64,000 nucleotides of DNA from Micavibrio sp. UBA1850 (GTDB lineage Bacteria; Pseudomonadota; Alphaproteobacteria; Micavibrionales; Micavibrionaceae). The stretch covers positions 1 to 64,000 of the forward strand of contig DDIM01000009.1 of the NCBI GenBank assembly GCA_002338525.1. The letters are read 5' to 3'. Under the pieces are notes generated by a model. That model saw nothing but the letters and a program-made list of their open reading frames with translations. It searched no databases and had not been told where the DNA came from. Below are positions 9,781 through 17,546 of this stretch, one piece after another. Positions within the stretch are counted from its first letter, which is position 1. Each line of letters starts with the position of its first letter. A program made the position numbers and the translations under genes.

Positions 9781-10638
9781 ATGTTAGCTTTAGATGATTA
9801 TTTAAAAAAAAGAGTGAAAATGGCAATGCATGCCAAGGGCGACCCTCAAATTGCGCGGCAAGCTTTGAATTGCTTGGATTTGACAACCCTCAAAGGTGAT
9901 GAAACAAAAGACGACATACAAAGCTTATGTACGATCGCGAAAGCAAACCATGTTGCATCTGTTTGTATTTATCCCTCAGGTGTGCTTTTTGCAAAGGCGG
10001 CTATAAAAGAATCCAACGTCAATATTGCAACCGTCATAAACTTTCCAACAGGGTCAAAAAGAACACAAAGCAATGATGATGCGACGGTTGAAACAACCGC
10101 TCATGATGTTGCATGTGCGATTGCAGCAGGCGCAACACAAATTGATATTGTTTTACCATATGCAGAGTTTCAGAAAGGAAATACACAATATTGTGCCGAT
10201 CTTTTAGAGACTTGTAGGCAGGGCTGTGACAAGGGCGTCACCATGAAAGTCATATTAGAAACTGCCAGCTTTGAAGACGCGAAAGCCTTAAGACATGCCT
10301 GCCAGTTGGCTATTGAATGTGGGACAGATTGTTTAAAAACTTCAACAGGTATGCATGAAAAAGGGGGCGCGACATTGGAAAGTGCCGCGCTTTTGCTAGA
10401 TGAAGCAAGGCATGCCAATCGGGAAATTGGCGTGAAGATTTCTGGGGGTGTTAAAACGGTTGATGATTGCGCGCGTTATATCAGTTTAGCCACCATGTTG
10501 AAGGGACAGTCTACAATTAGGCCAGAAACCTTCAGAATTGGGGCAAGCAGCGTTTTGAACGAATTACTGGAAACATGTAAATACGCAAATTTCAAACAAG
10601 CGAGCAGCTCTCCTTCTTCGAGAAATCTTGATTATTGA
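9781..10638 (+). CDS. deoC: deoxyribose-phosphate aldolase (DeoC)
   Basis: A 285-residue class I aldolase that cleaves 2-deoxyribose-5-phosphate to glyceraldehyde-3-phosphate and acetaldehyde, the last step of deoxynucleoside breakdown. The Schiff-base lysine is in LKTSTG, the second active-site lysine in GVKISGG, and the proton-relay Asp in QIDIVLPY, as in E. coli DeoC. It is slightly longer than E. coli DeoC (259 residues) because of extra N- and C-terminal residues. A perfect AGGAG ribosome-binding site precedes the ATG, 14 bases after the ExoI-like stop, so it is the last gene of the operon. DeoC is normally found with nucleoside phosphorylases, deoxyribomutase or deaminases. Here it sits with two nucleases, which suggests degradation of DNA down to central metabolites. 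Confidence 0.93.
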   Translation: MLALDDYLKKRVKMAMHAKGDPQIARQALNCLDLTTLKGDETKDDIQSLCTIAKANHVASVCIYPSGVLFAKAAIKESNVNIATVINFPTGSKRTQSNDDATVETTAHDVACAIAAGATQIDIVLPYAEFQKGNTQYCADLLETCRQGCDKGVTMKVILETASFEDAKALRHACQLAIECGTDCLKTSTGMHEKGGATLESAALLLDEARHANREIGVKISGGVKTVDDCARYISLATMLKGQSTIRPETFRIGASSVLNELLETCKYANFKQASSSPSSRNLDY

Positions 10639-10691
10639 TATAATGCGGTTTAAGTACTTGCCAACATCATTACAACTATGATCCGCTTGTT

Positions 10692-11912
10692 TTATGCCGC
10701 TTGTCTAAACCATTGTGGAAAAGGGTCATTTATCTTTTCATAAAATTCAGGTTTATCGAGGTAGTTTTTAATGAGACATGCATCAAGCTTTTCTCGTAAT
10801 GCGTGCTCGTCCATCTCACCTTTTAATCCAATAAACACGATTTCTTGGCGTCTGTCCCCGTACTCTTGTGTCCAATGTTGTCTAATTACGTCTTCGAACT
10901 CTGCACCGTCTGGCCAGCTATTTTTGGGTATAGCGGCCCACCACCGCCCTATACCTTGATGACGTACAAATGCTCCGGCTTGTGAAACTTCACCAACATA
11001 GTCTGGGCGCGTTGATAGCCAGAAAAAGCCCTTGGCACGTACAACGCCTTGCCACTCCTCATTAAAAAAAGCGTGAATTTTAGCAGGATCGAATGGTTGA
11101 CACGTACGGTACACAAAGGTTGTTATTCCGTACTCTTCAGTTTCTGGAACATGGTCTTTAAAATTATATAACTCTTGTGCCCATAAAGGGTGTTCTTGTG
11201 CTTCTTCTAGATGAAATAAACCAGTATCCATAACCTGATCCAATCGTACTTGGCCAAGTGTCGTTTCAATGATGTCAGCGCGTGCATTCAAGCCTCTTAT
11301 AATTGACTTTACTGTTTCCAGCTGTTTTTCAGAAATTAGGTCAATTTTGTTGAGGATGATGACATTTGCAAATTCGATCTGCTCTACTAATAAATCTACA
11401 AGTGTTCTTTCGTCATCTTCGCCTAAGCTTTCGCCTTGGTCTTTTAGAAAATCCGTCGAGCTGTAGTTTTTTATCAAATTGGCAGCATCTACCACTGTAA
11501 CCAAAGTATCCAGTCGCGCCACATCAGAGAGACTATTGCCATCTTCATCGCGAAAATCAAACGTTGTGGCCACAGGTAATGGCTCGGAGATGCCTGTGCT
11601 TTCAATAAGCAAGTAATCAAATTTTCCCTCTGCCGCAAGCTCATTTACCTGATCCAACAAATCCTCACGTAAAGTACAGCATATGCAGCCATTACTCATC
11701 TCAACAAGTTTTTCTTGTGTACGTGAAAGGTCGGCCCCTCCCCTTTCAACCAGCGCAGCATCTATGTTTACTTCGCTCATATCATTGACAATCACGGCTA
11801 CTTTTTTCCCTTCGCGATTGTTGAGAATATGATTAAGAAGTGTTGTTTTCCCAGCACCTAGGAAACCAGATAAAACTGTGACGGGTAATTTTCTGTGTGT
11901 CGTTTGTCGCAT
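10692..11912 (-). CDS. COG0523 GTPase, YciC/ZigA-type zinc metallochaperone
   Basis: A 406-residue G3E-family P-loop GTPase. Walker A is GFLGAGKTT (16-24). The family's CxCC metal-binding motif is at 76-79 (NGCICCTL), and the guanine-specificity motif NKID is around 180. A CobW C-terminal domain fills the last 130 residues. Members of this length and type are the zinc-starvation ZigA/YciC chaperones, which deliver zinc to client enzymes under Zur control. The upstream region supports that: a perfect palindrome matching the Zur box lies 30-44 bases before the start, overlapping the promoter. The divergent neighbour encodes DUF1826, a common partner of these GTPases. Confidence 0.9.
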   Translation of the reverse strand: MRQTTHRKLPVTVLSGFLGAGKTTLLNHILNNREGKKVAVIVNDMSEVNIDAALVERGGADLSRTQEKLVEMSNGCICCTLREDLLDQVNELAAEGKFDYLLIESTGISEPLPVATTFDFRDEDGNSLSDVARLDTLVTVVDAANLIKNYSSTDFLKDQGESLGEDDERTLVDLLVEQIEFANVIILNKIDLISEKQLETVKSIIRGLNARADIIETTLGQVRLDQVMDTGLFHLEEAQEHPLWAQELYNFKDHVPETEEYGITTFVYRTCQPFDPAKIHAFFNEEWQGVVRAKGFFWLSTRPDYVGEVSQAGAFVRHQGIGRWWAAIPKNSWPDGAEFEDVIRQHWTQEYGDRRQEIVFIGLKGEMDEHALREKLDACLIKNYLDKPEFYEKINDPFPQWFRQAA

Positions 11913-11941
11913 AACAAATTAAGCTTTCTTGATTTTGTTTT

Positions 11942-11956
11942 TGTTATAATATAACA
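11942..11956. promoter_or_regulatory. Zur-box-like operator
   Basis: The 15 bases TGTTATAATATAACA form a perfect 7+1+7 inverted repeat. Its core (GTTATAnTATAAC) matches the core of the proteobacterial Zur consensus. It sits between two divergent genes of the zinc-starvation type (COG0523 GTPase and DUF1826). It starts just downstream of the -10 element of the leftward promoter and contains a TATAAT for the rightward gene, a position where a repressor would block both. Confidence 0.75.
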
Positions 11957-11986
11957 CTTATATAACTGGTAATTCTGAAATTGCAA
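11957..11986 (-). promoter_or_regulatory. predicted sigma70-type promoter of the COG0523 GTPase gene
   Basis: On the minus strand a TTGCAA -35 element (11981-11986) is followed after 18 bases by a TATAAG -10 element (11957-11962). The Zur-like palindrome starts immediately downstream, where transcription would begin. The spacing is one base over the optimum. Predicted by eye only. Confidence 0.4.
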
Positions 11987-12020
11987 GTTGAAATGAAAAC
12001 CCCTAATAGCGGACAATTTT

Positions 12021-12671
12021 ATGAGTATTTTTAAAACGCAAAATTTAGATATATTACCTTATTTTACAAAGCGAACCGATCAACTCGCCATCGTTGAGCG
12101 TGCATCTATTGATGGTGCTGATCGCTTCTTTCAAAAACTGTTGCAGTATAATTTCGCTATCGCAGGACAAGTTCGTAAGGACAATGCTGTCAGTGATATT
12201 AAAAATATACTGAAAGATGAAATACCTAAAACTCTTAGAAATGATCATTTTTATGGATTATGGATTCACGATATGGCGAGGGTTTGTGTTAGCTTTTGCT
12301 GCACACAAGACAGTGACGCCGTAGGATTTTGGCTAGGGTCCGAGAGAGGCTGTCGTCGTTACCATATTGATAATGTCCCACTACGCGCCTTGGTAACTTA
12401 CGCGGGAACAGGGACAGAATATTTGCCCGATGAAGCCGCAAATTTAGATGCCTATGCAAAAGGGGCGTCTAACGATGAGATTGTTAAAGATCCAAGCGCA
12501 ATACGTTTTATGAAAGCGTGGGATGTTGCGGTTTTTAGAGGTGGGCCTAAAGGTCTTCTACACCGAACGCCAAATGACGCTATTCATAAGCCTTCTATAC
12601 TTATGCGCCTTGATCATCCTACATTTTGGGATAGATTTTTAAAGCGGCAAGAAAACAATAGTCCTAGCTAA
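12021..12671 (+). CDS. DUF1826 family protein
   Basis: A 216-residue protein recognised as DUF1826 by the segment 'CRRYHIDNVPLRALVTYAG' followed by GTEYLPDEA, and a C-terminal 'FRGGPKGLLHRTP' stretch. The His/Asp pair in the first segment and the His in the second look like metal or cofactor ligands. No biochemical function is established that I know of. DUF1826 genes frequently accompany zinc-starvation COG0523 GTPases. Here the two are divergent around a shared Zur-like operator, so induction by zinc limitation is the likely regulation. No signal peptide is seen, so it should be cytoplasmic. Confidence 0.85.
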   Translation: MSIFKTQNLDILPYFTKRTDQLAIVERASIDGADRFFQKLLQYNFAIAGQVRKDNAVSDIKNILKDEIPKTLRNDHFYGLWIHDMARVCVSFCCTQDSDAVGFWLGSERGCRRYHIDNVPLRALVTYAGTGTEYLPDEAANLDAYAKGASNDEIVKDPSAIRFMKAWDVAVFRGGPKGLLHRTPNDAIHKPSILMRLDHPTFWDRFLKRQENNSPS

Positions 12672-12687
12672 TCTTTCCATATATTTT

Positions 12688-13785
12688 TTAAGATTGAGCG
12701 GTGCGTAAGTAATTTAAAAATTGTGTTTCGCTTTTGCGAAGCCCTCTTATGGTCTCGCAATTGGTATCAATTAATCCCCAATCATCATTTCTGACAATGT
12801 CCAATAAATCAGGATGTATATAGCTTGATTTAAGGATAGAGATTGTGTTGCCGCTTATCTCTGCAACATTTTCAAGCACAGCCTTTAGGGTCACCTTGTC
12901 CAAATCTTGTTTGTTTTTTAACCTCAAGGCCTCCTTAAGGAAAAGGCAACTAAATCGCCACGTTCTAAAATCTTTGGCTGAGAATTGCTGTCCTAAATTG
13001 TCCTTTAAAAATGCGTTTAAATCACCAGAATCTATAGGGTGATGATTGTCGTCATCATCAATATATTCAAACAAACGCTGACCAGAAATTTCTACACAAT
13101 TATCGATGATGTTTGCCACCTTCGCATCACACATTTCCTTGTTCAAATCAACGCCGCCCTTGCCTTTATAATGAATTGCCACGTGGGACTCGTCTAGATC
13201 AACATGATCTTTTTCTAAGGTGGTCAATCCGTATGTCTCGTTTAGCGTAGTGGCCGTTTGGCTGCCCACGCGCATGCCAGTTCGGTCAAGAATGCGCGCC
13301 ATAGCCATCAAGACATTGGTTTTATCTAGGCTTTCAACCTTAATATTTCGTGCGATTTTACTTCGGAAAGATGGAAGCGCGTCTCCAAAATCTTTCAACG
13401 AGGCAAACTTTGAAAGCTCTCTTAGCTTTTCCCACTCGGAATGATAGAAATACTGTTTTTTTGACGTAGAGTCATAACCCGTTGCCTGTAAATGACCGTT
13501 ATTTATGGGACAGTACCAGACATTTTCATACGTCGGCGGCACTGCGATACCTAAGAGCCGCGCGCGCTCCTTTTTATCTTTAATCGTCGCCCCACTTGGT
13601 AAAATAAAAGAAAAGCCACGCCCCCTTTTCATACGACGAATACCAGAGTCGGTTTCATAAACATATGTAAGGTTATATCCGCTCAGCTGATCTGGATGAA
13701 TTTTAGTGGCCCCCAGCGTGTGCATTTCTGGAGGTATTTCTGCATTATTATTAGATTTGCTCTCGGTCTTATTCATTGTCGTCAT
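12688..13785 (-). CDS. DNA topoisomerase IB (bacterial/poxvirus type)
   Basis: A 365-residue type IB topoisomerase, which relaxes supercoils through a 3'-phosphotyrosine intermediate. The N-terminal domain has the family pattern 'GxxIxRxxxGRGFSFILPSG...' and 'YxNVWYCP'. The catalytic domain carries 'RILDRTGMRVGS' (first catalytic Arg), 'HYKGKGGV' (Lys), 'DFRTWRF' (second Arg) and the nucleophile in SSYIHP (Y322). All catalytic residues appear present. Bacterial members are usually 320-380 residues, so it is full length. It overlaps the upstream EEP gene by 17 bases, and the two probably form a two-gene operon. Bacterial topo IB is patchily distributed and often horizontally acquired, though base composition here is not obviously different. 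Confidence 0.9.
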   Translation of the reverse strand: MTTMNKTESKSNNNAEIPPEMHTLGATKIHPDQLSGYNLTYVYETDSGIRRMKRGRGFSFILPSGATIKDKKERARLLGIAVPPTYENVWYCPINNGHLQATGYDSTSKKQYFYHSEWEKLRELSKFASLKDFGDALPSFRSKIARNIKVESLDKTNVLMAMARILDRTGMRVGSQTATTLNETYGLTTLEKDHVDLDESHVAIHYKGKGGVDLNKEMCDAKVANIIDNCVEISGQRLFEYIDDDDNHHPIDSGDLNAFLKDNLGQQFSAKDFRTWRFSCLFLKEALRLKNKQDLDKVTLKAVLENVAEISGNTISILKSSYIHPDLLDIVRNDDWGLIDTNCETIRGLRKSETQFLNYLRTAQS

Positions 13786-14704
13786 GCTTTAACCGAAGAC
13801 CAACGGGAAAGTGATCAGACCCGATATAAGGGCCCACAGAAAGACCTGTATATTTTTCATCTCTGGTGATCAAAATATGATCCATAGGAATGCCAAGCAA
13901 TGGGAAAAACACAGGCCAAGTCATATTGTACCCATACCCTTCAACCGTACTTTTTAAGTTTGTGTTGTGAAGAAATTTAACAAAATGTTCTTCCCAAGGC
14001 ACAGAATTGAAGTCTCCAAGGACGATGACAGGCCCTGATATTTTCTTGATGATTAACTCAACCTCTTTGAAGTAGGCATGACGCTCGTCATACCAATCTT
14101 TGTTTAAGGCAGGCTTTGGGTGCGCGGCAAAAACATCATAGCCGACCCCGTCTAGTTGAATGTGCACATGCAACAGGGGCGTATCGCCAGGCCCGTGTAA
14201 CGTGATATTTTGTGTGTGGAATTTCGATTTACTATACAAACATATTCTAAATCCGTCTCGTACGGAGGTGCTTAGAACATTTTGGTAATTTTTTAATACA
14301 GAGGATAATTCAGATTCCATATCATCTGTCATCTCCATGATCAAAAGGATTTCAGGGTCGGCGCCTTTAATAATTTTTTTCAATCGCTCGGGCGAGGAAT
14401 TTTCCTTATAGGCATTTACTGAAAAAACCTGCTTATTTTGATAAATCCCGCCGGGCGAAAAACGTGGAAAAAAGCCACGTATACGGTATAAATTTACAAT
14501 AATTATGACGGTGTTGAGAAGGCTTAGCGATATATTTACTTCGTAAAGCGCCGCACAAAGTAGTAAGAATGCTAGACACGCATATTGCAACCTGAAAAAG
14601 TCAAGTATCGTAAACCACCAAACAGATCGGGAAAAACCAAAAAACGTAGCAAAAGCAATAATAATGCTTAAAAATTCTAAAATCATATTTACTAAACACT
14701 CCAA
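13769..14704 (-). CDS. membrane-anchored endonuclease/exonuclease/phosphatase (EEP) family protein
   Basis: A 311-residue protein. Residues 1-75 contain two or three hydrophobic segments, then an EEP domain of about 220 residues. Recognisable EEP elements are 'ILLIMEMTDDM' (metal-binding Glu), 'AAHPKP', 'VLGDFNSVPW' (Asp/Asn), 'MDHILIT' (Asp-His) and the terminal 'GSDHFPV' (catalytic Asp-His). The domain most likely faces the periplasm. The substrate could be a nucleic acid, phospholipid or phosphoester. The family alone does not decide. The first ATG may be a few residues too early, since a second Met follows at residue 7. The gene overlaps the topoisomerase IB start by 17 bases. Confidence 0.85.
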   Translation of the reverse strand: MECLVNMILEFLSIIIAFATFFGFSRSVWWFTILDFFRLQYACLAFLLLCAALYEVNISLSLLNTVIIIVNLYRIRGFFPRFSPGGIYQNKQVFSVNAYKENSSPERLKKIIKGADPEILLIMEMTDDMESELSSVLKNYQNVLSTSVRDGFRICLYSKSKFHTQNITLHGPGDTPLLHVHIQLDGVGYDVFAAHPKPALNKDWYDERHAYFKEVELIIKKISGPVIVLGDFNSVPWEEHFVKFLHNTNLKSTVEGYGYNMTWPVFFPLLGIPMDHILITRDEKYTGLSVGPYIGSDHFPVGLRLKHDDNE

Positions 14705-14809
14705 AGTGTAAAAGGTTCAAACAAAACGTACTTTTTATAAGACGTGCTTTTTACAGGGGAACTTTTACCATTATAATTGGTTTATAACAAAACTTATCAG
14801 GATTCATTT

Positions 14810-15196
14810 ATGACAAAATCATCTAACACTAAACAGCCCACCAAACAGCCTATGAATATTGAAAAACTTGAAAATCTAGCATCATGGATGGATAGTCGTT
14901 TTACAATTCCTGGCACGTCCATTCGATTTGGCTTCGATTCAATATTAGGTCTTATTCCTGGCGTTGGGGATACAGTCACGCTGGCCTCTACAATGTATTT
15001 AGTTGGCGTTGCGCGCGCCCATGATATGCCATGGCACGTTCAACTGAGAATGCTTTATAACGCATTTCTCGATTGGCTGATTGGGATCATTCCGTTCTTT
15101 GGTGATATTTTTGATGTTGGTTGGAAGGCGAATAACAAAAATGTTGCGCTTCTTAAAAAACACGCCTCAAAGCATCACTCAAGCGGAAATATTTGA
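14810..15196 (+). CDS. DUF4112 family small membrane protein
   Basis: A 128-residue protein from this start. The core carries the DUF4112 signature: 'LASWMDSRFTIPGT', then 'RFGFDSILGLIPGVGDT', then 'IIPFFGDIFDVGWKANNKN'. Two weak hydrophobic segments (about 45-70 and 85-105) suggest membrane association. The function of the family is unknown. An upstream in-frame ATG at 14777 exists. The ATG at 14810 is preferred because an AGGA sits 7-10 bases before it and because the family begins near this position. It is a single gene, not clearly part of an operon. Confidence 0.85.
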   Translation: MTKSSNTKQPTKQPMNIEKLENLASWMDSRFTIPGTSIRFGFDSILGLIPGVGDTVTLASTMYLVGVARAHDMPWHVQLRMLYNAFLDWLIGIIPFFGDIFDVGWKANNKNVALLKKHASKHHSSGNI

Positions 15197-15326
15197 CGAT
15201 CCGCTTAAAAAAACCATATTATATAGTAGTGGAAACGTCGTGTTATTGACACACGTCAATAGCGCACACAGCATCATAGTGAGGTTGATTATGCGTATGT
15301 ACGACATGATGAAAGGAGGTGGTCAA

Positions 15327-15434
15327 ATGAATGATCAAGAACAGAATTTTAAGGCCGGAGACGCGGCTACATTTACCCCCAACACTGGAGCGATCGGCAT
15401 TTGGTCCTCCCATTTAATGGGAGTAGCGGCTTAG
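15327..15434 (+). CDS. possible 35-residue peptide gene
   Basis: An ATG at 15327 follows an exceptionally strong ribosome-binding site, AAAGGAGGTGG (15313-15323). The frame encodes 35 residues, starting MNDQEQNFKAGDAATF and ending with a hydrophobic tail (IWSSHLMGVAA). A longer in-frame version from 15291 would add 12 residues but lacks such a site. A factor-independent terminator follows about 60 bases later. There is no recognised family. The match of a full Shine-Dalgarno sequence with a terminator is the main support. Earlier codons of the same frame overlap the DUF4112 gene and look like a shadow. Confidence 0.45.
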   Translation: MNDQEQNFKAGDAATFTPNTGAIGIWSSHLMGVAA

Positions 15435-15494
15435 TCTAAAGCTTTTTTAGGCTAAAATCCGGCCTAAAATCAATTCAAGATCATAGTATCTACG

Positions 15495-15529
15495 AAAACC
15501 CTGGTACATCTGCCGTATCAGGGTTTTTT
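15495..15529 (+). terminator. rho-independent terminator
   Basis: A 9-bp stem (AAAACCCTG, 15495-15503, with CAGGGTTTT, 15519-15527) with a 15-base loop is followed by a T run. It would end transcripts from the DUF4112/35-aa peptide region and lies just before the leftward glycosyltransferase stop, so it may work in both directions. Confidence 0.7.
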
Positions 15530-15553
15530 GTATCATGTGCATGCACAGGGATT

Positions 15554-16450
15554 TTAATCTAGAAGATCAAATATTTTTGATGATTTTATGAGCGAACTCC
15601 ATTCTAAATCATCAACTGATGGGGTTTTAAATTCAAAATTCTCTAAATTTTTGGACGTTAAATTTTTAAAGTCATTCTCTAGAAAAAAGAAATTTGCCTG
15701 TCTTGTTCTACAGAACTTTCTAGACCATTTATAGTCGCTCGTCACTACTTTCAAACCTAACGCGCAGTACTCTATTACTTTTGTAGCTGTTTGCGCATTA
15801 AGCGGATAAATATCCGGCATTAGGTTTAATCCGTAGATTGCTTTTTTTGCCACATTAGGAACATCGCGATACGGGACACGCCCAGTAAAGGTAATATTTT
15901 TAGTATTTTTAAAGTAGTCGTAAATGGCATCGGGTACATCACCAATGACTAACAAGCTGTACTCTTTAAGCTGATCTTTAAAAAAATGTAGGCCGTCGGT
16001 CACAACGCGCCCCCGATCAGTAAGGCTTCCTGAGTATACAAAGTCATATTCTTTTTTGACATCGCTCAAGTCAAAAAAATGCTTGTCGATACCCATGTCT
16101 CTCATGCGTTCTGGAACACCATCATTGAAAGAAAAATGAGATTTAATGGCTCTGTTTAAAAAAACGCGCCCATCTGGTCTTTTATTACACGCTTTTTTCA
16201 TCTTATTTTTGAAAGAGGCAAAGCTTCCCGTCGATAAAGAATTATATTCGTGAATAATTTTACGCCCTTGGCCTGAGCGATCCATTCCCATAAAACGCCA
16301 TACTACGTCGAAATCATTCGACGAATAATCTTTGATGTCATGGGAGTCATAACCTGTCCAGCCATCAACATGATTATTAATATAATCAATATATGCCGTT
16401 ATCTCTGGTAAATAAACTTTTGGGCGCCGCCCAAATACAACTGTGCTCAT
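15554..16450 (-). CDS. glycosyltransferase, GT-B fold (GT4-like)
   Basis: A 298-residue protein. The C-terminal half reads as a GT-B nucleotide-sugar-binding domain: 'FVYSGSLTDRG', 'LLVIGDVPD', 'NITFTGRVPYRDVPNVAKKAIYGLNLMP', then 'ATKVIEYCALGLKVVTSD', equivalent to the E(x7)E region of GT4 enzymes. The N-terminal domain is short. No membrane segment is visible. It is transcribed away from the main polysaccharide cluster, with its start 109 bases from the epimerase gene. The sugar donor and acceptor are unknown. Its place beside epimerase and other transferases indicates surface glycan synthesis. Confidence 0.75.
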   Translation of the reverse strand: MSTVVFGRRPKVYLPEITAYIDYINNHVDGWTGYDSHDIKDYSSNDFDVVWRFMGMDRSGQGRKIIHEYNSLSTGSFASFKNKMKKACNKRPDGRVFLNRAIKSHFSFNDGVPERMRDMGIDKHFFDLSDVKKEYDFVYSGSLTDRGRVVTDGLHFFKDQLKEYSLLVIGDVPDAIYDYFKNTKNITFTGRVPYRDVPNVAKKAIYGLNLMPDIYPLNAQTATKVIEYCALGLKVVTSDYKWSRKFCRTRQANFFFLENDFKNLTSKNLENFEFKTPSVDDLEWSSLIKSSKIFDLLD

Positions 16451-16513
16451 GAAAACCGTTCAAATATATAAGATAGGTTGGTCTTTGTAATTATTTTGTT
16501 TTATATTACTTTT

Positions 16514-16525
16514 GTGCTATAGCAC
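16514..16525. promoter_or_regulatory. perfect 12-bp palindrome upstream of the polysaccharide operon
   Basis: GTGCTATAGCAC is a perfect inverted repeat in the gap between the divergent glycosyltransferase and epimerase genes. It contains a TATAGC that could serve as a -10 element, with a TTGTTT 16 bases upstream. It could be an operator for a glycan-cluster regulator, or chance. Confidence 0.3.
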
Positions 16526-16559
16526 GATCGCATAAAATCAGCAATTTACAAACCTTAAG

Positions 16560-17546
16560 ATGAATATGTTTGAAATCGATAAACAATATACTTGGCTCGT
16601 AACAGGAGCGGCTGGTTTTATAGGCTCTCATATCGTCGAAGAGCTTTTGAAACAAAACCAAAAGGTTGTTGGGCTCGATAATTTGTCTGCTTGCGGAACA
16701 AAAAACCTAGATATCCTATATAGAGACGTTCCTACGCAGACATGGGCTAATTTCGTGTTTAAAGAGGGTGATATTCGAGATCTTGATATCTGTCAAAAAG
16801 CCTGTATTGATGTTGACTTTATATTGCATCACGCGGCGATTGGATCAGTACCTAAATCTTTTGAAGACCCTAACCTCACCGATGGTGTCAATGTAGGAGG
16901 GTTTTTAAATGTTGTTAAGGCAGGAATGGACAATAATGTAAAAAAATTCATTTATGCTAGCTCTAGCGCCGTATACGGTGACTATACAGAGCAGCCAAAT
17001 AAAGAAGACCAGCCCGTCAAGCCTTTGTCCCCATACGCAGTAAGTAAATATACAAACGAGCTATACGCCCAAACCTTAAGCACACAAACAGATATGGGGT
17101 TTGTTGGGCTGCGTTACTTTAATGTATACGGCCCACGCCAAGATCCAAATGGCGCATATGCTGCCGTTATTCCGAAATGGATAGACTCCATGATTAAAAA
17201 TGATAAAGTCGAAATATATGGCGATGGCACAGCCGTTCGAGATTTTTGTTTTGTAAAGGATGTTGTGAGAATCAACATATGTTTTGCTTTACAGGAACAT
17301 GTAAAAGGAAGCGACGCGTACAATGTTGCCTCTAGCCAATCGACTACAATGATGCAGTTATTCTCTATATTGGCAGACTTAACCAATTACGAAAAATCGC
17401 CAAAAATCTTACCTCAGCGGCAGGGGGACATAAAGTTTTCCTTGGCCAACATTCATAAGATTAGCGCTCTTATTTCCGAGCCCGCAACGGGCTCTTTAAA
17501 CGATAATCTACGTACAATTTTAAAAGATATGGAGATCGCTTGTTAA
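16560..17546 (+). CDS. NAD-dependent UDP-sugar epimerase (UDP-GlcNAc 4-epimerase/WbpP-like)
   Basis: A 328-residue extended short-chain dehydrogenase. The NAD-binding motif is TGAAGFIGSH near residue 16. The catalytic YxxxK is 'SPYAVSKYTNE', preceded by 'YASSSAVYGD' with its conserved Ser. A 'FNVYGPRQDPNGAYAAVIPKW' segment and 'VRDFCFVKDVV' are typical of the WbpP/Gne group of UDP-N-acetylglucosamine 4-epimerases and related LPS sugar enzymes. Exact sugar specificity is not decided by these motifs. It opens a nine-gene same-strand run of polysaccharide genes. Its stop overlaps the TTG start of the next gene. The start could also be the ATG six bases later. Confidence 0.88.
   Translation: MNMFEIDKQYTWLVTGAAGFIGSHIVEELLKQNQKVVGLDNLSACGTKNLDILYRDVPTQTWANFVFKEGDIRDLDICQKACIDVDFILHHAAIGSVPKSFEDPNLTDGVNVGGFLNVVKAGMDNNVKKFIYASSSAVYGDYTEQPNKEDQPVKPLSPYAVSKYTNELYAQTLSTQTDMGFVGLRYFNVYGPRQDPNGAYAAVIPKWIDSMIKNDKVEIYGDGTAVRDFCFVKDVVRINICFALQEHVKGSDAYNVASSQSTTMMQLFSILADLTNYEKSPKILPQRQGDIKFSLANIHKISALISEPATGSLNDNLRTILKDMEIAC

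Noticed and set aside
751..10638. Reading the four-gene operon as a known phage-defence system
   Set aside because: No helicase, Argonaute, reverse transcriptase, methylase, TIR or toxin-antitoxin features, and no mobile-element or defence-island neighbours. DeoC fits catabolism better. Kept as an unexplained system.
12660..12700. Weak hairpin between convergent DUF1826 and topoisomerase IB genes
   Set aside because: Only about 6 bp of stem (AATCTT/AAGATT) with a large loop and an imperfect T run.
15081..15290. 5' part of a 117-codon frame ending in the 35-aa peptide
   Set aside because: Overlaps the DUF4112 coding sequence in another frame. Only the last 35 codons have a ribosome-binding site.
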